Shown: piece after piece, positions 14,300 to 20,334 of the stretch
How positions within the stretch are numbered: position 1 is the stretch's first letter
How the letters are laid out: each line of letters opens with the position of its first letter
Source of the DNA: Ruminococcaceae bacterium UBA3818
GTDB lineage: Bacteria; Bacillota; Clostridia; Oscillospirales; Ruminococcaceae
Reading direction: 5' to 3'
Assembly: GCA_002369315.1 (NCBI GenBank)
Contig: DFDW01000018.1
Location: 21,726 to 42,059 of the forward strand
Length of the DNA: 20,334 bases
The notes under the pieces: generated by a model
The model's database searches: none
What the model was told of the DNA's origin: nothing
What the model saw: only the letters and a program-made list of their open reading frames with translations
Position numbers and translations under genes: made by a program

Positions 14300-15145
14300 A
14301 TGAGCTTTTGGAACGCGATTTTGCAGGGGATTATCCAGGGGTTGACAGAGTTTCTGCCGGTATCCAGTTCCGGCCATCTGTCCTTGTATCAGCATTTTAC
14401 CGGCCAGTCCGGCGAGGCTGCGGGATTGTTTTCCATCCTGCTGCATCTGGGTACGCTGGCGGCGGTTTGCATTGCGTTTTGGGATACCATTTGGGGAATG
14501 ATCGTGGAGTTTTTCCGCATGATCGGGGATATTTTGAAAGGAAAATTTACCTTTCACACCACCGATCCCAACCGCCGGATGATTTTTATGATCGTGGTGG
14601 CGCTGGTCCCGCTTTTGGTGTTCTTTTTCTTGCGGGATTGGTATACGTCCCTTTCCACCGACAATGACATTATTGTGGAGGGTTTGTGCTTTTTGGCCAC
14701 AGCGGGCCTTTTGTATCTGGCGGATCACCTGGTACCCGGTAAAAAGACAGCGTCTAATATGCGGGTGCGTGACGCTCTTTTGGTGGGGACGATGCAGGGC
14801 ATCGCGCCGCTTCCGGGACTGTCCCGTTCCGGTTCTACCATTTCGGCGGGCATTTTCGCCGGACTCAACCGTGAGTTCGCGGTAGCCTTTTCGTTCATCC
14901 TGGGGATTCCCGCAGTGGTGGGAGCGAATATTTTTGAAGTGAAAGACGCTTTGGAGGCCGGCACCGAAATAGAGATACTGCCGATGCTGGTTGGCATGGT
15001 AACGGCGGCGGTCGTTGGTTTTTTGGCCATCAAATTGGTCCGTTGGCTGGCCCGGTCGGGTAATTTTAAGGTGTTCGCCTGGTATACGGCGATTTTAGGC
15101 ACCGCGACGGTGATCATCGGTGTGGTGGAGAAGTTTATCCACTGA
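14300..15145 (+). CDS. uppP: Undecaprenyl-diphosphate phosphatase
   Basis: 281-residue polytopic membrane enzyme (UppP/BacA) that recycles undecaprenyl diphosphate to the lipid carrier for cell-wall synthesis; raised levels give bacitracin resistance in other bacteria. LTEFLPVSSSGHL (Glu17, His26) and PGLSRSGSTISAG (Arg176) are the two diagnostic catalytic motifs, at normal spacing. Length is typical. GGGAGGAG precedes the ATG. It is inserted between ylzJ and ftsK, 31 bases before the ftsK GTG, and probably reads on into it. Confidence 0.96.
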   Translation: MSFWNAILQGIIQGLTEFLPVSSSGHLSLYQHFTGQSGEAAGLFSILLHLGTLAAVCIAFWDTIWGMIVEFFRMIGDILKGKFTFHTTDPNRRMIFMIVVALVPLLVFFFLRDWYTSLSTDNDIIVEGLCFLATAGLLYLADHLVPGKKTASNMRVRDALLVGTMQGIAPLPGLSRSGSTISAGIFAGLNREFAVAFSFILGIPAVVGANIFEVKDALEAGTEIEILPMLVGMVTAAVVGFLAIKLVRWLARSGNFKVFAWYTAILGTATVIIGVVEKFIH

Positions 15146-15176
15146 GTGAAAAACGAAAGTTGAGGGGGCTGTATCC

Positions 15177-16727
15177 GTGGCGGAGAAGAAAAAAACAACG
15201 GCGGCAAAAAAGAAATCCACTGCCGCCAAAAAGACGGCCAGCCGGCAAACGGCGGAAGAGAAACGCCGCGCGCAGGAGCAGGCCCGTTCCCGCAGACAGC
15301 TTTGGGCAGTGATTCTGTTTGCTGTGGGGATTTTCTTTTTGGCGGTGTCGGTGATCCCTGGGCAGGGATTCTGGAACTGGCTGCACACCGTTTGTTTCGG
15401 CCTGTTTGGCTGGTGTGCCTATCTGATTGCGCCGGCGCTGATTTATATCGCGGTAATGGCCGCTATGGACAAGCCGGTGGGAGCGCTGGGGCACAAAGTT
15501 TGGCAGACTTTCGTGCTGGTGGCGCTGATTTGCGGTGCGGCTCAGATCTTTTCAAAAACGCCGGTGGAAGGCGAAAATTTCGTGGAAAAAGCCGCCTATC
15601 TGTACGAAAGCGGTATTCAGCTGAAAGGTGGCGGACTGGCCGCTGGGCTGATCGGCATTCCGCTTTTATCCTTTGGCAAAACCCCGGCGGCAGTGACGAT
15701 TTTGATTTTGATTTTTACTTTTATCATGTTGATTACCGGCGCCACGCTGCTGGATTTGATTCGTTCCGCTTATAAGCCGGTGAAAAAAATCGGGGAAACT
15801 TATGTAGAGCGGGTGGAAGAGCGCCGCCGGCCCCAGTTCAACATCGATGTGCCGCTGGACGAGGAACCGATGCCCGCACATCCGGTGCGGGTGGAGAAAC
15901 AGTCGCCGGAGGCCAGGGAAACGGTGAAAAAAGCAAAAGAAAAACTGATGAAAGCCGCGGGGCAGGAAGCGCCTGCGCCTGTTTTGGAAACCGGACCGCG
16001 GCCGGAAAAAGCCGCGGCAAAAGAGCCGCCCCTGCTGGATGATCTGGTGGGGAAAATCGCGAAAAGCATTCTGACGCCTGCGCCATCGGACAGTGAGGCC
16101 GCGGAAGGAACGGCAGCCCCTGCACCGACGGCGGAAGCGCCGCTGCAGCCGTATGAGCATGAAGGAAATTCGGATGGGGAAACCGGAGCGGATGAAAAAA
16201 TCGCTGGGGAACTGGAAGCGGCAAAACAGCTGCAGGCCACCGAAAGTTACATATTCCCTCCGGTATATCTGCTTCAGGAAGGCGAAAAGCCTGACGGGCA
16301 GGATCTGAGTGAGGAGTTGAAAGCCAACGCGCAGCTTTTGGTGGACGCTCTGGCCAGCTTCGGCGTACAGACGCGCATCATCGATATTGCAAGAGGCCCT
16401 GCGGTCACCCGGTATGAACTGCAGCCGTCGGCCGGCGTTAAGATCAGTAAAATTACCAACCTGGCCGATGATATCGCTTTGAATTTGGCCACCAGCGGCG
16501 TGCGTATCGAGGCGCCGATCCCCAATAAGGCGGCGGTGGGCATTGAGGTGCCCAACCGTCAGACCAGTGTGGTGCCCATCCGGGATATCATTGATTCGCA
16601 AACCTTCCGTGAGGCCAAGAGCAAAGTGACCATGTGTCTGGGCAAGGACATCGGCGGCAGCGTGTGCGTGGCGGATATTTCCAGGATGCCTCACATGCTC
16701 ATCGCCGGCGCCACCGGTTCCGGTAAA
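15177..16727 (+). other. ftsK: FtsK/SpoIIIE DNA translocase, N-terminal half (3' part missing)
   Basis: FtsK/SpoIIIE pumps chromosomal DNA through the division or sporulation septum. A Lys/Ala-rich tail (1-40) precedes four membrane segments (about 41-62, 66-97, 108-126, 150-195). A Pro/Glu/Ala-rich linker (about 196-355) is followed by the conserved alpha/beta region from ESYIFPPVYLL (356 on), with ARGPAVTRYELQP, VRIEAPIPNKAAVGIEVPN and MPHMLIAG (504-511) leading into Walker A. Everything expected next (Walker B, RecA-like motor core, gamma DNA-recognition domain) is absent. The upstream neighbours tepA-ylzJ confirm this as the spoIIIE/ftsK locus. Confidence 0.9.
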
Positions 16728-19700
16728 ACCACCCAGCTGCCGAAGATCTGTCTTGAGGCCGGATGCGGCAGACGCGGGTTCATCGGCCATACCCAGCCGC
16801 GCAGACTTGCCGCAAGAACCGTGGCCCAGAGACTGTCCGAGGAACTGGGAACGCAGCCGGGGACGCTGGTCGGATACAAGGTAAGATTCACCGATCACAC
16901 CGACAGCAGTTCTCTGGTTAAAATCATGACCGACGGTATCCTGCTGGCTGAACTTACCCGGGATCACTTTCTTGACCAGTACGATACCATCATTATCGAC
17001 GAGGCGCATGAAAGAAGTCTCAACATCGATTTTCTGCTCGGTTATCTAAAACAGCTGCTGGAGCGGCGCCGTGATCTCAAGGTGATAATCACCTCGGCAA
17101 CCATCGATGTGCAGAGTTTTTCCACCTTTTTCAACAATGCACCGGTCATTGAGGTTTCCGGACGGACCTATCCGGTTGAAACCAGATACCGTTCACCTGC
17201 CGACAACGAACTCAATCCGGAATCGGATCCCTTCGAGGAGGGTTATCAGGCCATCGAGGAGCTTGGGGAAATCGACAGCGGTGACATCCTGGTATTTCTG
17301 GACGGCGAACGCTCCATCTACGATTTTGCCGACTTCCTGCGTAAAAAACAGTTAAAACACACGGAAATTCTGCCCCTCTATGCAAGACTGTCCAATGCCG
17401 AACAGAACCGGATCTTCCAGCCCCATGCAGGAAGACACATCATACTGGCGACCAACGTGGCGGAAACATCTCTCACCGTACCCGGAATAAAGTACGTAAT
17501 CGACTTCGGTGACGCCAGAATAAGCCGCTACTCGGTAAGAACCAAGGTACAGCGTCTGCCGATTGAACCGGTTTCAAAAGCCAGTGCCGACCAGCGCCGG
17601 GGCCGCTGCGGCCGTACCTGTCCGGGTGTGTGCATCCGACTGTACAGTCAGCAGGACTACGAGCACCGGCAGGACTATACTGATCCCGAAATATTAAGGA
17701 CCAACCTGGCATCGGTAATACTGCAGATGATCAACCTGAGACTAGGCGACATCGAAAGCTTCCCGTTTCCGAATCCGCCGGATCACCGTCAGATCGGGGA
17801 CGGCTTCCGTCTGCTGGAGGAAATCGGCGCACTGGATGAGGAGCACAGGCTTACCCCGGACGGAAAACTGATAGCCAGACTGCCGATCGATCCTCGTCTT
17901 GCCAAAATGGTGGTGACCGCATCCAGAACCGGCGCACTGTCAGAAGTGCTGATCATCGTATCAGCCCTTTCTATCCAGGATCCGCGCGAACGGCCGCTTA
18001 ACAAAAAGAACGAGGCCAACCAGATGCATGAACGCTTCAATGATCCTGATTCCGACTTCAATGCACTGCTGAATCTGTGGAAATACATCAGAGACATCCT
18101 CGACGGCGGCAGCTACAATGAACTGCGCAGAAGGTGTAGAAAGGAATTTCTGTCCTATCTGAGGATCAGAGAGTGGGAGGATCTGCACCGTCAGCTGGAA
18201 AAGGCCTGCCGCGAGCTCGGTCTGAGATTCAATGAGAACGAAGCGGACTTCAATGCGGTGCACCGCGCTCTGTCCTCGGCACTGCTGAGCCATATAGGCA
18301 GTAAATCACTCGAGGGCGGTGAATACATCGGTGCCCGCGGAGCGAAATTCATCATTGCCTACACCTCGGGACTCCACAAAAAGAATCACAAATGGATCAT
18401 GGCATCGGATCTGGCGGAAACCAACCGTCTCTATGCCAGAAATGTCAGCAGGGTGGATCCTCGCTGGCTTGAGGAATACGGGGCCCATCTGCTCAAAAGG
18501 TCATACTCCGAGATCCGCTGGAGCAAGAACAGCGGGGCGGTGGTGGCTGATCTTCGTCTCAGCCTCTACGGTCTGCCGATCGTTGAAGGCAGAACCGTGC
18601 AGTATTCACACGAAGATCCACAGCTGTGCCGGGAACTGTTCATCAGACATGCACTGGTGGAGGCTGATTTTGACTGCAGGGAAAAGTTCTTCATAGAAAA
18701 CCAGAAACTGATCAGCGAGATCCTGGATGAGGAGGACAAGGCGCGCCGCAAGGACATTCTGGTGAGTGACGACGATCTGTTTGAATTCTACAACCGCAAG
18801 ATCCCGGCCGAGGTTAACTCTGCGGTCACCTTCAAAAAATGGTGGCAGAAGCAGATGCAGAGCGATCCTAAATTCCTTAATTTCGACCGTGAATTTCTGA
18901 TCAGCGACAGCAGCAAACTTGCCAGCGCCAGCGATTTTCCGGATCACATCACCATCGGACGCTACCGGCTGGCGTTGTCCTACGTATTCGATCCGACCAG
19001 GGATGATGACGGTGTAACAGTGAAAATCCCGCTCTCCATTCTGAACCAGTTCGATCTGAAGGATTTCGATTTCATCGTTCCGGGGCTGCGCAACGAGTTT
19101 TTCATCGCGGTGATCAAATCCCTGCCGAAAAATCTGCGCAAGCTGTTTATCCCGGCTCCGGTATTCGCCAGAAGTCTGCAGGAATCCATTGACGGAGACA
19201 CCAGAAATCTGTGGCACGACATCGAGAGTAACCTGACCCGCATCGGCGGCACCAGGATCGAACGGGAGGATTTCGATCTCGAATCGATACCGGCTCATCT
19301 TAAGTACAACTTTGATATTGTCTCCGACAACGGCAAGACCATCAAATCAGGCCGTGATTTGACCGAACTTAAAAACTCGCTGCAGAACCAGGTGCAGAAA
19401 CGGCTGGAGAAGATTGCCGCAAACAGCGAACAGAGCAGTGCGGTAAGCACCACCTGGAATTTCGGCACCATACCGGAAAAATGCGTGGAGAAGCGCAGAG
19501 ATCTGCAGATTGTCTACTATCAGGCGCTGCGTGAGGAGGAAGGCGGCGTCAGACTGGTAAATGTAGAGGATCCGGTGATGCAGAACATTCTGCACCGGGC
19601 AGGTCTGCGCAGACTGCTGCTTCTGAACTGCCAGAGTCCGGTGGGATATCTGCGGGAAAAACTTCCGAACCGCACCAAGCTGACCATGTACTACCACGGA

Positions 19701-20306
19701 TTCGGCAGGATCGATGAACTGATCGGGGATTTTGTCAACTGTGCCATCGATTACTGTCTCAAACGCAGAGGCTCTCTTATCTGGAACGAGGCGGATTTCA
19801 ACAGTATGCTAAAAACCGTCAAGGGTGACCTAAACGAACTGGTGGAACAGATTGCTGTCAGTGTGGAGAACTGTCTGGTTGAATATACCGCCATCGGCAA
19901 GATGCTCAAGGGGAAAATAGATCTGCGCTCATCCCTGTGCTTTGCCAGTGCCAGGGATGAACTGCAGAAATACGTCTTTAAAGGTTTTGTAACCCACTAC
20001 GGATACGAGCGGCTCAAAGATCTGCACCGTTATCTGCTGGCACTGCACAAAAGAGTTGAGAAAATAATTTCAGATCCGGCAAGAGATCAGCTGCAGATGC
20101 GGGTAATTGCAAATGTGGAGGAGGAGTGGAGAAAACTGTTCGGCTACTTCAAATCTCCGCTCTATATCAGCGACGAGGTTAAAAATATCGGTGTAATGAT
20201 TGAGGAGCTGAAGATTTCACTGTTCGCGCAGTCGGTGGGAACCAGATTCCCGATCTCCGAAAAAAGGGTTCTCAATGAAATCCAGCGGGTGAAAAGCACC
20301 CTGTAG
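15177..20306 (+). CDS. Apparent FtsK/SpoIIIE-HrpA fusion ORF (probable assembly chimera)
   Basis: One uninterrupted 1,709-codon frame from a GTG (GAGGGGG upstream) to TAG at 20304-20306. Residues 1 to about 511 are an FtsK/SpoIIIE N-terminus, and 511 to 1709 are a HrpA-type DEAH helicase. The switch is exactly at the Walker A loop GATGSGKT (511-518). The FtsK motor after Walker A and the first ~90 residues typical of HrpA are both missing, so each parent gene is cut at the same motif. The hybrid loop takes FtsK-like Ala (GATG, against GETG in HrpA) on its left and HrpA-like Thr (GKTTQLPK, against GKS in FtsK) on its right. Codon usage changes at the same point. I read this as two genomes joined through a 15-bp shared sequence, not one protein. 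Subregions are listed separately. Confidence 0.9.
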   Translation: MAEKKKTTAAKKKSTAAKKTASRQTAEEKRRAQEQARSRRQLWAVILFAVGIFFLAVSVIPGQGFWNWLHTVCFGLFGWCAYLIAPALIYIAVMAAMDKPVGALGHKVWQTFVLVALICGAAQIFSKTPVEGENFVEKAAYLYESGIQLKGGGLAAGLIGIPLLSFGKTPAAVTILILIFTFIMLITGATLLDLIRSAYKPVKKIGETYVERVEERRRPQFNIDVPLDEEPMPAHPVRVEKQSPEARETVKKAKEKLMKAAGQEAPAPVLETGPRPEKAAAKEPPLLDDLVGKIAKSILTPAPSDSEAAEGTAAPAPTAEAPLQPYEHEGNSDGETGADEKIAGELEAAKQLQATESYIFPPVYLLQEGEKPDGQDLSEELKANAQLLVDALASFGVQTRIIDIARGPAVTRYELQPSAGVKISKITNLADDIALNLATSGVRIEAPIPNKAAVGIEVPNRQTSVVPIRDIIDSQTFREAKSKVTMCLGKDIGGSVCVADISRMPHMLIAGATGSGKTTQLPKICLEAGCGRRGFIGHTQPRRLAARTVAQRLSEELGTQPGTLVGYKVRFTDHTDSSSLVKIMTDGILLAELTRDHFLDQYDTIIIDEAHERSLNIDFLLGYLKQLLERRRDLKVIITSATIDVQSFSTFFNNAPVIEVSGRTYPVETRYRSPADNELNPESDPFEEGYQAIEELGEIDSGDILVFLDGERSIYDFADFLRKKQLKHTEILPLYARLSNAEQNRIFQPHAGRHIILATNVAETSLTVPGIKYVIDFGDARISRYSVRTKVQRLPIEPVSKASADQRRGRCGRTCPGVCIRLYSQQDYEHRQDYTDPEILRTNLASVILQMINLRLGDIESFPFPNPPDHRQIGDGFRLLEEIGALDEEHRLTPDGKLIARLPIDPRLAKMVVTASRTGALSEVLIIVSALSIQDPRERPLNKKNEANQMHERFNDPDSDFNALLNLWKYIRDILDGGSYNELRRRCRKEFLSYLRIREWEDLHRQLEKACRELGLRFNENEADFNAVHRALSSALLSHIGSKSLEGGEYIGARGAKFIIAYTSGLHKKNHKWIMASDLAETNRLYARNVSRVDPRWLEEYGAHLLKRSYSEIRWSKNSGAVVADLRLSLYGLPIVEGRTVQYSHEDPQLCRELFIRHALVEADFDCREKFFIENQKLISEILDEEDKARRKDILVSDDDLFEFYNRKIPAEVNSAVTFKKWWQKQMQSDPKFLNFDREFLISDSSKLASASDFPDHITIGRYRLALSYVFDPTRDDDGVTVKIPLSILNQFDLKDFDFIVPGLRNEFFIAVIKSLPKNLRKLFIPAPVFARSLQESIDGDTRNLWHDIESNLTRIGGTRIEREDFDLESIPAHLKYNFDIVSDNGKTIKSGRDLTELKNSLQNQVQKRLEKIAANSEQSSAVSTTWNFGTIPEKCVEKRRDLQIVYYQALREEEGGVRLVNVEDPVMQNILHRAGLRRLLLLNCQSPVGYLREKLPNRTKLTMYYHGFGRIDELIGDFVNCAIDYCLKRRGSLIWNEADFNSMLKTVKGDLNELVEQIAVSVENCLVEYTAIGKMLKGKIDLRSSLCFASARDELQKYVFKGFVTHYGYERLKDLHRYLLALHKRVEKIISDPARDQLQMRVIANVEEEWRKLFGYFKSPLYISDEVKNIGVMIEELKISLFAQSVGTRFPISEKRVLNEIQRVKSTL
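16713..16727 (+). other. Junction: 15-bp Walker A sequence shared by both halves
   Basis: ACCGGTTCCGGTAAA encodes TGSGK, common to FtsK (GTTGSGKS or GATGSGKS) and HrpA (GETGSGKT). The codon before it (GCC, Ala) is FtsK-like and the codons after it (ACC ACC CAG CTG) are HrpA-like. Breakpoint resolution is therefore limited to this stretch. Confidence 0.85.
16713..20306 (+). other. hrpA: HrpA-type DEAH-box RNA helicase lacking its N-terminus (likely from a gammaproteobacterium)
   Basis: Walker A GSGKTTQLPK is followed by HTQPRRLAARTVAQRLSEEL, DEAH at 608-611 in IIIDEAHERSLN, SAT at 640-642, TNVAETSLTVPGIKYVIDFG, and motif VI QRRGRCGR at 806-813. Then come the HA2 helicase-associated region (about 845-960), an OB-fold region, and a long C-terminal part of the DUF3418 type found in HrpA. 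About 1,200 residues follow Walker A, the same as in E. coli HrpA (about 1,300 in all), so only the first ~90 residues are missing. HrpA unwinds RNA and helps rescue collided ribosomes. This long HrpA form is typical of proteobacteria and some actinobacteria, not Clostridia. The 28 bases after the stop hold no visible gene. Confidence 0.9.
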
Positions 20307-20334
20307 AGGAAGCGCTGAGGTATTCTAGAAAAAA

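Noticed and set aside
15666..17009. 447-codon minus-strand frame across the FtsK/HrpA junction
   Set aside because: It is antisense to the real coding strand, arginine- and histidine-rich with no family features, and itself crosses the suspected join.
15177..20306. A genuinely new membrane-anchored FtsK-HrpA helicase system
   Set aside because: The switch lies exactly in a motif both families share, both parents lose required parts, and composition changes at the same base. A mis-join explains all of it.

Overview
The window is most likely a metagenome-derived contig from a gut-type Clostridia bacterium (my guess is an Oscillospirales-like lineage), with a foreign end. Four features support the low-GC Gram-positive assignment of positions 1 to about 16,700: an alaS leader of the T-box type, strong Shine-Dalgarno sites with some GTG/TTG starts, a sortase-type NPSTG surface protein, and the tepA-ylzJ...ftsK/spoIIIE gene order known from Bacillus subtilis. 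No RNA genes, CRISPR array, IS element or prophage was seen.

Layout. 1-265 (minus) is the 5' end of alaS behind a T-box leader. It diverges from glpK (glycerol kinase), which ends at a strong hairpin terminator. 2588-4046 is a regulatory patch: a TetR-family gene (minus), an unknown 78-residue gene (minus), and a divergent small XRE-type regulator (plus). The last two share an intergenic region with two copies of an ACGTT-N5-AACGT inverted repeat lying on the promoters. 4145-5621 (minus) holds a secreted, sortase-anchored protein and a short MGMT-type alkyltransferase. 5760-9513 (plus) is a run of a Cof-type HAD phosphatase, a second HAD phosphatase, a GNAT acetyltransferase, an amidohydrolase and a PnuC-like transporter, closed by a bidirectional terminator. 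9623-13015 (minus) holds a solitary peptide-type substrate-binding lipoprotein and two tandem paralogous DUF1624-type membrane proteins. 13284-15145 (plus) is tepA, ylzJ, uppP, leading directly into an ftsK/spoIIIE start at 15177.

The most striking object is the 1,709-codon ORF at 15177-20306. Its first ~510 residues are an FtsK/SpoIIIE N-terminus (four membrane segments, linker, alpha/beta domain up to the Walker A loop). Its remaining ~1,200 residues are an almost complete HrpA-type DEAH RNA helicase, entered exactly at the helicase's own Walker A loop. The switch falls in the 15-bp stretch ACCGGTTCCGGTAAA (16713-16727), which both gene families plausibly share. Codon use changes at the same place: arginine AGA goes from about 2 of 22 to about 11 of 24. 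HrpA with this C-terminus is typical of proteobacteria, not of Clostridia. The most economical reading is that two unrelated genomes were joined by an assembler at a short shared Walker A sequence. It is not a new FtsK-helicase fusion system, and reads across the junction would settle it.

The rest is ordinary clostridial core and accessory gene content. The most checkable small-scale novelty is the divergent 78-aa gene/XRE pair with its paired operators.
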